64,000 nucleotides of DNA from Endozoicomonas numazuensis (GTDB lineage: Bacteria > Pseudomonadota > Gammaproteobacteria > Pseudomonadales > Endozoicomonadaceae). The translations under genes and the position numbers were made by a program. The notes beneath the pieces were generated by a model that saw nothing but the letters and a program-made list of their open reading frames with translations, did no database searches and was not told the origin of the DNA. The DNA is taken from NCBI RefSeq assembly GCF_000722635.1, contig NZ_JOKH01000001.1, positions 1,298,573-1,362,572 on the forward strand, given 5' to 3'. Shown piece after piece: positions 46,050 to 52,922 of the stretch. The stretch's first letter is position 1, and every line of letters begins with the position of its first letter.

Positions 46050-46196
46050 CTACCATTTCCAGCTGTCTTCAGCCGATTTTTTGCTGAAAGGAAAACGCAA
46101 GAATCTTTTGAAACCTAAAGATCGCTGAACCAGTCTCTTGTCTTTATCTTTGAATGGGCGGGTAAACCGTGGTTCTAAGGCGCTAGAGTATTGCAT
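46050..46196 (-). CDS. 48-residue cationic peptide, first gene of the ABC cassette
   Basis: A short frame below usual gene-caller limits: ATG at 46196, stop TAG at 46050-46052. The peptide runs MQYSSALEPRFTRPFKDKDK, then RLVQRSLGFKRFLRFPFSKK and SAEDSWKW. It has 13 Lys/Arg against 5 Asp/Glu, seven Phe, two Trp and no Cys, so it is cationic and aromatic. AAGG lies 9 bases before the ATG, and a promoter with TTGACA is about 55 bases upstream. It is followed by the tail-anchored protein and the ABC exporter on the same strand. A secreted peptide or RiPP-type precursor is a reasonable inference, but no double-Gly leader is evident. Confidence 0.6.
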   Translation of the reverse strand: MQYSSALEPRFTRPFKDKDKRLVQRSLGFKRFLRFPFSKKSAEDSWKW

Positions 46197-46229
46197 GAGT
46201 TTTTACCTTAACTTTCATTAGCAGGTAGC

Positions 46230-46257
46230 AGTTTAGGTGGTCGCTAAATGCTGTCAA
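46230..46257 (-). promoter_or_regulatory. Promoter of the peptide/ABC cassette
   Basis: On the minus strand, TTGACA (46257-46252) is a perfect -35 box. After 16 bases follows TAAACT (46235-46230), a four-of-six match to the -10 box. Transcription would start near 46222, giving a leader of about 26 bases before the ATG at 46196. Confidence 0.6.
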
Positions 46258-46339
46258 GCCAAGTTGTTAACTGCGAAATGCATTTGGCTGCCGCGATTTT
46301 TCATGTTTGTTTGAGGGTGGCGCAAAATATTGTTCTCGA

Positions 46340-47572
46340 TTAGTAACGCTTTTTCCTGAAAGCATAAGACCCCATATTACCCAGTGTTTGCAGAAGTACA
46401 TTCCATCCGGAAAGCTGGGTGTTGGGCTGTTTGCCTTTCCCCATCAAAGACAGCTGGGCTTCATACCAGGTCAGATCCAGCATGGCTATTTTATCCAGTA
46501 TTTCAATTCCCGTAGACTTGAACTGAACGGTTGTTTTGAAGTCAGGGTTATTAATAACTTGTTGTGGCAGATCTGGTTGCATGGCCATGGGTCTGCCCAA
46601 ACCGATCATATCGCAGGCATTTTCCTGCAGTGCCGCACGCATGGCTGGTGCGGAGCGGAATCCACCCGTCACAACCAGCACCTTATCAGTGTGTTGTCTG
46701 GCCTTGATGGCATACTCAAGAAAGTAAGCTTCCCGCTTCAATGTGCTTTCTTTCAGGTCTATCCCCATCATGGCAGGGGATTCATAAGTGCCACCAGACA
46801 CTTCGATCAGATCAATTCCGGCTTCTGATAAAGCCTGGACAACCTTCATGGATTCTTCTTCTGAAAGGCCGTCTTTCATAAAGTCTGCAGAATTTAATTT
46901 GATGCCAATAGGAAATGAATCACCTACGGTGTGTCGTATAGCCTTGAAAACGTCGAGCACAAACCTTTGTCGATTCTCCGGCGAGCCCCCCCACTGGTCA
47001 TTTCTCTGGTTGTGCCTTGGAGAAAGAAACTGGTTGACCAGGTAGCCATGGGCTGAGTGTATTTGTACCCCCTGAAAGCCCACTTCTTTAGCCAGACGAG
47101 CGGACGTCGAGAAAGCTTTTATAACGTCGTTTATTTCTTGTTCAGTCATGGCTCTGGGTTTTTTAAAGCCTTTTTCCAGTTCACCTTCCAATGCGATAGC
47201 GGAAGGTGCCAGAGGCTCACTGCTCATGAATGAAGGGATCTGTTTGCCTGGATGATTCAGCTGGGCCCAGAGTTGAGTGTTGTTCACCGTACCGTGGCGA
47301 ACCCATTCACGAAATATTGAAAGGTCACTCTTCTGGTCTAAAACCACATTTTTGGGCTCACCTAAAGCATTTCTGTCTACCATCAGGTTGCCAGTCACAC
47401 AGATCCCTGTCCCGCCTTTTGCCCATGTCTCGTAGAGTTTGAAAAGCTCTGGGGTAGGATTATGGTCTCGATCACCTAATTGTTCGCTCATAGCGGCTTT
47501 GAAAAAGCGGTTCTTGATCGTAACAGAGGTGGTCAGGTGAAGATCTGAGTCCAGATGAATATCTGTGGGCAT
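46340..47572 (-). CDS. NADH:flavin oxidoreductase, old yellow enzyme family
   Basis: A 410-residue FMN-dependent TIM-barrel oxidoreductase. Family motifs are TIKNRFFKAAMSEQLGD near residues 18-34, GTGICVTGNLMVDRNALGEP at about 54-73, and IHSAHGYLVNQFLSPRHNQR at about 166-185 with the following WGGSPENRQRF. These match the class related to YqjM/2,4-dienoyl-CoA reductase N-terminal barrels and reduce activated C=C bonds. There is no C-terminal FAD/NAD domain. It appears to be a single gene. The natural substrate is unknown. Confidence 0.93.
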   Translation of the reverse strand: MPTDIHLDSDLHLTTSVTIKNRFFKAAMSEQLGDRDHNPTPELFKLYETWAKGGTGICVTGNLMVDRNALGEPKNVVLDQKSDLSIFREWVRHGTVNNTQLWAQLNHPGKQIPSFMSSEPLAPSAIALEGELEKGFKKPRAMTEQEINDVIKAFSTSARLAKEVGFQGVQIHSAHGYLVNQFLSPRHNQRNDQWGGSPENRQRFVLDVFKAIRHTVGDSFPIGIKLNSADFMKDGLSEEESMKVVQALSEAGIDLIEVSGGTYESPAMMGIDLKESTLKREAYFLEYAIKARQHTDKVLVVTGGFRSAPAMRAALQENACDMIGLGRPMAMQPDLPQQVINNPDFKTTVQFKSTGIEILDKIAMLDLTWYEAQLSLMGKGKQPNTQLSGWNVLLQTLGNMGSYAFRKKRY

Positions 47573-47853
47573 GGGATGGATCCTTTTCCAGGCTTGTCAG
47601 AGGAAAGTCTGCGTCTTGTTATGAGTACTGCCTGAGGTCGTATATTAAAGACTCTGTCCGGGAAAATGAAAGAAAAGAATAACAGCAGTGACAGAAAGCC
47701 GGTAATCAGACGACAAATCATCGGCTTCTTGTCAGGGGCTATTGATCATTGAGTATGCCCGGAAACGATCTTCTTGTTAGCACTAAGCCTGTCGAAATCT
47801 ATACCATTATTCTCGACAGGCTCAGAATGAAAGGAGTCTGTATGGTAATTAAC
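47573..47853. repeat. Intergenic stretch with short REP-like inverted repeat at 47786-47822
   Basis: Between the GH5 and OYE genes, AGCCTGTCGA (47786-47795) pairs with TCGACAGGCT (47813-47822) around a 17-base loop. The arms share the core of the longer inverted repeat at 11830-11892. No gene is supported in this gap. Confidence 0.65.
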
Positions 47854-49053
47854 CTAGCCTCTGGGAGCTTCAATAGCGTCAGACAAAACCTGCCATATCG
47901 GGTTTCTGTCGTTATAGGGGCGCTCCGGTGACTCACCCGCTTCTACTGCTTGCCAGTATTTCCAGTTGAGGGGTTTACTGCCTAATTCGTAGTCGTAGCC
48001 ATCCCATTCATCTTCCCTGAATGAATAGAAAGCCCAGTGTAGCTGTCGTGTATTAAAGAGCTCTGTCAGATCTTCCAGGAAATCAGCAGCACCAGGGTTT
48101 TGTCGATAAACGCCGTACTCTGAAGCAACCAGTCTATTGGTTGAGATGACATTCTCTCTGGCCCAGTCAAACATAGGTGAGAGATAAGCTTCCAGCTGTT
48201 CTTTATCCCAATGGATGGGCAGTCCTGCATAGGGGACCGTACCAGGGTATTCGTAGGCTTCTTTACCGCTCTTGATTCTCAGGCTATTGCTGCGGTTTGT
48301 GTAGTTAAACGGTTCGTACATATGGAAGGCGTAGAGCACTTTGTTGTCTTCCAGTTTTGGCCAGTAGACGAAAGCTGTAGGCTGAGCATACCAGCCGCTG
48401 TCGACCATGATGGGGGTTTCAGTATCGACGGTTCGAATAGCCTTTATTACCTGATTATAAAAAGCAGGCAGATCGTGGGACGTTCCCTGATATTTTTTGT
48501 ACCAGATGTCATAACGAGCCAGATCACCGTGCTCTCCCATACCGGTAGACATTTCCGGAATCGGTTCGTTGATGAGATTGTAAGCAACGATGTTGTCGAA
48601 ACCTTTTAGAGCCCGGGCAATATCCTGCCAATATTGTGCTGACTGATCCCACCATTTTTTATCTTGCCAGATCCTGGGGTCCGGTTTTCCGCCGTTATTC
48701 TGTGTCCAGCGACCACCGGGCAAACCCAGCGGTGCTATAACCACTTTTAAACCATACTTGCGTGCCCAGCCAAGAGCTTGTTTCAGGGTATCCAGGTCTT
48801 CTTGAACCAGTTGTTGATAATTGTCGAGATTACCCGCAAGAAAGTCTTTTTCCTGACTGTTCCATTTGCTGAATGTGACACGGACCCACTCAATACCCGC
48901 GTCGCTGGCCGCCTTATAGTTTTGTTCTGTGGGCTGGCTGTTGAAGAAGTTAGTGCCTCGTTTCTGTTCATCCCAGAAATCAATTTTGGCCGCCTGAGCG
49001 TTCATGGCAAACAGGCTAAATAGCAGTAGTGTGTGCAACCACTTGAAGGGCAT
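47854..49053 (-). CDS. Secreted glycoside hydrolase family 5 (cellulase-type)
   Basis: A 399-residue protein with a 21-residue signal peptide (LHTLLLFSLFAMNAQA) and a GH5 TIM barrel. The acid/base Glu is in IVAYNLINEPIPEM at about residues 155-168, and the nucleophile Glu in RLVASEYGVYR at about 313-323. Other active-site marks are GIEWVRVTFSKW near the start and LYAFHMYEPFNYT at about 241-253. It is exported and probably hydrolyses beta-glucans or related polysaccharides; subfamily and substrate cannot be fixed. No carbohydrate-binding module is attached. It is transcribed alone. Confidence 0.92.
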   Translation of the reverse strand: MPFKWLHTLLLFSLFAMNAQAAKIDFWDEQKRGTNFFNSQPTEQNYKAASDAGIEWVRVTFSKWNSQEKDFLAGNLDNYQQLVQEDLDTLKQALGWARKYGLKVVIAPLGLPGGRWTQNNGGKPDPRIWQDKKWWDQSAQYWQDIARALKGFDNIVAYNLINEPIPEMSTGMGEHGDLARYDIWYKKYQGTSHDLPAFYNQVIKAIRTVDTETPIMVDSGWYAQPTAFVYWPKLEDNKVLYAFHMYEPFNYTNRSNSLRIKSGKEAYEYPGTVPYAGLPIHWDKEQLEAYLSPMFDWARENVISTNRLVASEYGVYRQNPGAADFLEDLTELFNTRQLHWAFYSFREDEWDGYDYELGSKPLNWKYWQAVEAGESPERPYNDRNPIWQVLSDAIEAPRG

Positions 49054-49232
49054 GGAAGGATTATCCTTGGACTGTTGTTCTTGTTTTCAGTCTAAGGGAG
49101 GAGCAAAGATGACATGTAGCAGGAGATGTACTTAACTGGGGGCTCCTGGGCTTCTGATCAGGAAAAAGAGCTGTCGGTTTTTAAAGCGGACAGGTATTCT
49201 GTTAGTTCATTCATTCCAGAGATTTTCAATCC

Positions 49233-49712
49233 ATGAAAATTACTGACAAAAAAGTCGCACTGATCCATTACACCCTGAAAAATGCCGGGGGAGAAGTACT
49301 GGACAGTTCTGAAGGTCATGATCCTCTGGCATACCTTCATGGTGAAGGCAATATCATTGCCGGACTGGAAAGTGCACTGGAAGGAAAGTCGGCTGGTGAT
49401 AAATTGGAAGTCTCTGTAGAGGCTGCTGAAGCCTATGGTGAATATGATGAAAGTCTGGTTCAACCCATTCCCCGGTCTCAGTTTGGCGAGCATGATGTAG
49501 AAGTGGGTATGCAGTTCCATGCTGATACCGCTGTAGGTCCTCGTGTTGTCACTATTACAGCTATCGACGGCGATGAAGTGGTTATTGATGCCAATCATCA
49601 ACTGGCTGGTGAAGACCTGAACTTCTCGGTTGAAGTGGTTGAGGTGCGTGATGCTTCTGAAGAAGAGCTGGACCATGGCCATGTTCATGGACCGGGTGGT
49701 CACGAGCACTGA
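49233..49712 (+). CDS. slyD: FKBP-type peptidyl-prolyl isomerase SlyD
   Basis: A 159-residue cytoplasmic isomerase and chaperone. The FKBP half includes ALIHYTLKNAGGEVLDSS and the catalytic-pocket segment DPLAYLHGEGNIIAGLESAL at about 30-49. The insert-in-flap chaperone domain follows with GMQFHADTAVGPRVVTITAI at about 92-111. The short His-rich tail HGHVHGPGGHEH can bind nickel, as in SlyD proteins involved in hydrogenase maturation, though it is shorter than the E. coli tail. A terminator with a duplicated T-rich half follows. No hydrogenase genes are in the window. Confidence 0.93.
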   Translation: MKITDKKVALIHYTLKNAGGEVLDSSEGHDPLAYLHGEGNIIAGLESALEGKSAGDKLEVSVEAAEAYGEYDESLVQPIPRSQFGEHDVEVGMQFHADTAVGPRVVTITAIDGDEVVIDANHQLAGEDLNFSVEVVEVRDASEEELDHGHVHGPGGHEH

Positions 49713-49720
49713 TGAGTTAT

Positions 49721-49783
49721 AAAAAAGCCGGGTTGTCATCCCGGTTTTTTTATAACTACTGCCCGGTTTTTTTATAACTACTG
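49721..49783 (+). terminator. slyD terminator with a tandem 22-bp duplication
   Basis: CCGGG (49728-49732) pairs with CCCGG (49740-49744) flanked by A and T runs, a typical terminator. The downstream 22 bp (CCCGGTTTTTTTATAACTAC plus TG) occur twice in tandem, at 49740-49761 and 49762-49783, a recent duplication that leaves a second possible stem partner. Confidence 0.85.
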
Positions 49784-49790
49784 ATAGGTG

Positions 49791-50699
49791 TCAGCTTCGC
49801 TTAAAGGAGAGTTTGTTTCTGAAAGTTCCTTCAGGCAGCTTGGTCAGCAGAACACCCAGCATTAGAAACAGCGTAAGAAAGAGAGATTCGTGGCTGAGCA
49901 TTCTGCCATTCAACAGACTGTCTAAACACAGTGCAATCACCGGAAAAATCAGGAAACAGATAGAAGCCTGGAATGGGCTGGCCAGCTTGTTCAGCTGGAA
50001 ATAAGCCATAATGCCACCAATCCCCGCAATAGAGCCAAGATAGATTACTGCACTAAGAGAAAGAACAGAAAAACTCGACAGATCTGGCGTTTCCATGAAA
50101 TAACCCGTAATCATCAGAAATACGGCAGCGACCAGGCAGGGCAGGGCGTTATACGTCAAAACATGAATACCCTGACAGCGAGTCTGAACATTGGTGTAAA
50201 TCAGGGCATGCATAAGTACGGCAACGACCAGTGCTGCCACACCAATCAGGCTACCATGACTGTTGACCGACATTTCATTGCCAATAATAGTGATCAGACT
50301 ACCCAGAGCAATGACCAGCCCCAGCAATTGATGAATAGCGACCTTTTGCTTCTGAAGAAACACCGACAGGATCAAAACGGCCACAGGCATGTTGGCGAAT
50401 ATGATGGATGCCAGTCCTGAAGAAATAAACTGCTCGCCAAAAATCATCAGGGTGAAAGGAATAGCGAAATAAAACAGACTGATCAGAATAAACTCCAGCC
50501 CTTTACCCTTTGGAAACCAGATTGTGACACCTTTCATTCTGGCCAGGAGAATAATCAGGGGGGCGGCCACTGCAAAGCGAATGCCTGTAGCGGTAATGGG
50601 GGGGATGGTAGCAACAGCCAGTTCCATAGCCAGCCATGTCGTGCCCCAAATGAAGCAGACAGTAATAAATAAAAGGCTGACCTGGGTCTTTGTGTTCAT
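49791..50699 (-). CDS. EamA/DMT-family transporter
   Basis: A 302-residue inner-membrane exporter of the drug/metabolite transporter superfamily, with ten membrane helices in two EamA repeats. The first repeat has CFIWGTTWLAMELAVATIPP at about 13-32, and the second SAVIYLGSIAGIGGIMAYFQ. The ATG at 50699 (MNTKTQVSLL) with GAGGA upstream is chosen; a longer in-frame start at 50786 would overlap the divergent promoter region. Such proteins often export amino acids. The divergent Lrp/AsnC gene is a likely regulator, which supports an amino-acid substrate by inference. Confidence 0.9.
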   Translation of the reverse strand: MNTKTQVSLLFITVCFIWGTTWLAMELAVATIPPITATGIRFAVAAPLIILLARMKGVTIWFPKGKGLEFILISLFYFAIPFTLMIFGEQFISSGLASIIFANMPVAVLILSVFLQKQKVAIHQLLGLVIALGSLITIIGNEMSVNSHGSLIGVAALVVAVLMHALIYTNVQTRCQGIHVLTYNALPCLVAAVFLMITGYFMETPDLSSFSVLSLSAVIYLGSIAGIGGIMAYFQLNKLASPFQASICFLIFPVIALCLDSLLNGRMLSHESLFLTLFLMLGVLLTKLPEGTFRNKLSFKRS

Positions 50700-50821
50700 G
50701 CCAACATCCTCGTAAAACATTAAATGGCTATTTATGATGAGAAAGTTTACATGTTTAGGCTGGAAAAATGTTTTCATATTTGTCATGATTTAGTTTATTT
50801 TGTGAAAAATTATTCTCCATT

Positions 50822-51280
50822 ATGATTGATAAAAAGGATAAATTGATTCTCGACTGTATTCAGCGAGATGCTTCCATTCCTGTGGCTGATATTGCCGATA
50901 AAGTAGGGTTAACGGTGTCTCCCTGCTGGAAGCGGTTAAAAAGGTTGGAAGAAGCGGGATTTATTACTCAGAAGGTGGCGCTGCTGGACAGTGACAAACT
51001 GGGACTAAATCTTACTGCTTTTGTTAATATCAAAACCCAGAATCACAGTAATGACTGGTATGAGACTTTTGTTTCACAGGTGAGTGATTTTGTGGAAGTG
51101 GTTGAGTTCTACCGAATGGCCGGTGAATACGACTACATGATGAAAGTGCTGGTCAGGGATATGGCGGCTTTTGATGTGTTCTATAAGCGGTTGGTAAACA
51201 GTGTGACCGGTCTGAGCGATGTCACTTCTTCCTTTGCCATGGAGAAGCTCAAAAATACGACTTATCTGCCTTTGGAGTGA
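50822..51280 (+). CDS. Lrp/AsnC-family transcriptional regulator
   Basis: A 152-residue regulator with an N-terminal helix-turn-helix (IPVADIADKVGLTVSPCWKR at about 19-38) and a C-terminal RAM ligand-binding domain (about 65-140, including RMAGEYDYMMKVLVRDMAAF). Members sense amino acids and often control a divergent exporter. The gene is divergent from the DMT transporter with 122 bases between the starts, so it probably regulates that gene and itself. The ATG at 50822 has no strong Shine-Dalgarno, but MIDKKDKLILDCIQRDA matches the family start. Confidence 0.92.
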   Translation: MIDKKDKLILDCIQRDASIPVADIADKVGLTVSPCWKRLKRLEEAGFITQKVALLDSDKLGLNLTAFVNIKTQNHSNDWYETFVSQVSDFVEVVEFYRMAGEYDYMMKVLVRDMAAFDVFYKRLVNSVTGLSDVTSSFAMEKLKNTTYLPLE

Positions 51281-51632
51281 TCTGTTTTCAACAAGGGCTT
51301 TGTGTTCCAATATTACGTTTCAGAGCCCTCTCTTCTGGAGTTTAAGTCTCGCAATACTCTATGCCACTCATTTCCTTTGTACCCCCCCTCACTCCAAACC
51401 CAGACAATTATCTGACGGTGAATTTAGATTCATGACCTCTAATAGGGCTTGATGTTCACTTTCAGAGCATAGATTCATAATTTTGTCGCCTAGAGCTGCA
51501 ATGATTCTGGCACTTCCCTTGCTTAGGGAAAAAAAGATAATAAATCTAATAACCTCTTACAAACATACAGGAATGTATGTAAAATCCGGCACTATAAGAA
51601 ATATGAGTTAGCCTTCTGGAATCAAGCAAGTC
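51281..51632. other. Intergenic region before the RND operon
   Basis: A 352-bp gap. Its only supported content is the promoter/operator at 51557-51585, described separately. No gene or other repeat is evident. Confidence 0.6.
51557..51585 (+). promoter_or_regulatory. RND operon promoter with embedded acrR-like operator
   Basis: A -35 TTACAA (51557-51562) and a -10 TAAAAT (51580-51585) are separated by 17 bases. The spacer contains the palindrome ACATACA (51563-51569) GGAA TGTATGT (51574-51580), almost the same half-sites as the E. coli AcrR operator. A TetR-type repressor bound here would block RNA polymerase directly. The TetR gene at 56208 is the obvious candidate. Confidence 0.8.
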
Positions 51633-52922
51633 ATGAATAAGAAATATCTGCTGACAGGGATAGGCGCACTGGTGATTGCATTTGGTGTATACCGTTTTGC
51701 ACAGCTCACCACGCCAGATATTGGAGTGATGGAATCACCGCCTGCCCGAGTCGAAGTTCAGGTGATGAAACCTGCCTCCGTATCCAGCTGGGCTTTCGCA
51801 GAAGGTACTGCTGAAGCTCTCCGTAAATCATTCCTCAACTTCGAGCAGTCAGGCAAGGTCGTTTATATCGGTGAGATGGCCGATGACAGTCAGCTTCGTG
51901 AAGGTGTCCGTGTGTTCGGGCCTTCTGAAGATGTGCGTAAAGGACAGTTGCTGGCACAAATAGACAACCGTGAAAGCGTTGCCGACGTTCGCTCTTTGGA
52001 AGCTCGTCTTCAGTCTGCCAGAGAAAGAAAGAAAGAAGCAGAAGCGGGCAAGGCAAGAGCAGAGAATGATCTGTCTCAGGCTCGATCTGATTATGAGAGA
52101 ACGTCAAAAATCTATCAGAAAGGTGTCGTTTCCAGAGAAGAGTTTGAGCGTGCCAATACTGATCTGAAAAATGCTGAAGCCGGTTTGTCCTCTGCAGAAA
52201 GCTCCCTGCAAGCCGCTATTGCCGAGAGCAAAAGTATTGCGGCTGATCTCAACCGGGCTACGGTCAGTCTGGAAAAAACCAGCCTTTTTGCCCCTTTTGA
52301 CGGGGTGATCACTTCCATGAATATTCTTGAGGATAATTATTATTATCCTCCTGCCGGTGCGACTTCCAGCAAAGAGAGAGAAGTATCCAGTGCCATTGTG
52401 GTTGTAGACGACAGTTCTTATGAAGTCAGACTGGAAGTGCCGGAGTTGTCGTTCTCAGGCATCGAAGAAGGTCAGACTGTTTATTTAGCGCATGATGACC
52501 AGGCTCTGTATCAGGCTGAGAAAAATGGCTTTACCCAAGGTGCCTTTGTTAAAGGCAAAGTCTGGTCTGTCAGTCCTTCTATCAGTCTTCAAACTCGTTC
52601 CCTGCAGGTCAAGGTAAGAACCGAGGGAGATGCCAGTGCCATTCGTGACGGTATGTTTGTACAGGCCTGGATTGCGACGGAAGAAAAGCAGGATGTTCTG
52701 ACTCTGCCCTGGCAGACCCTTTCTTTCCGCAACGGTGTGCCTTTTGTCTATGTTGTGACACCGGAAAATACTGTGGAATTGCGTTGGGTGGATCTGGGGC
52801 TTCAGGGTCTGGATCGGGCTGAAGTGCTGGAAGGGGTTTATGAAGGCGAAAAAGTCGTCATTCGTGGACAGCATCTTCTCACCCCGGGAACCAAGGTTGA
52901 AGTGCTGGGAGCCAAGCAATGA
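51633..52922 (+). CDS. RND efflux periplasmic adaptor (membrane fusion protein)
   Basis: A 429-residue adaptor that links an RND pump to an outer-membrane channel. The N-terminal helix (about 5-24) anchors it. The barrel-sandwich lipoyl halves are around KGQLLAQIDNRE at about 103-114 and KTSLFAPFDGVITSM at about 214-228, flanking a long coiled-coil hairpin (about 117-205, LEARLQSARERKKEAEAGKA). A beta-barrel and membrane-proximal domain follow, ending LTPGTKVEVLGAKQ. The stop overlaps the permease start by 4 bases. No outer-membrane channel gene is in the window, so a TolC-like protein elsewhere is needed. Confidence 0.94.
   Translation: MNKKYLLTGIGALVIAFGVYRFAQLTTPDIGVMESPPARVEVQVMKPASVSSWAFAEGTAEALRKSFLNFEQSGKVVYIGEMADDSQLREGVRVFGPSEDVRKGQLLAQIDNRESVADVRSLEARLQSARERKKEAEAGKARAENDLSQARSDYERTSKIYQKGVVSREEFERANTDLKNAEAGLSSAESSLQAAIAESKSIAADLNRATVSLEKTSLFAPFDGVITSMNILEDNYYYPPAGATSSKEREVSSAIVVVDDSSYEVRLEVPELSFSGIEEGQTVYLAHDDQALYQAEKNGFTQGAFVKGKVWSVSPSISLQTRSLQVKVRTEGDASAIRDGMFVQAWIATEEKQDVLTLPWQTLSFRNGVPFVYVVTPENTVELRWVDLGLQGLDRAEVLEGVYEGEKVVIRGQHLLTPGTKVEVLGAKQ

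Noticed and set aside
45433-46196. The peptide cassette as a lasso-peptide cluster
   Set aside because: There is no asparagine-synthetase-like cyclase or leader peptidase gene, and the exporter lacks close resemblance to McjD beyond its general fold.
47533-47721. A 62-codon hydrophobic frame upstream of the OYE gene
   Set aside because: It overlaps the OYE start on the same strand in another frame and has no ribosome site; the hydrophobic stretch is probably incidental.
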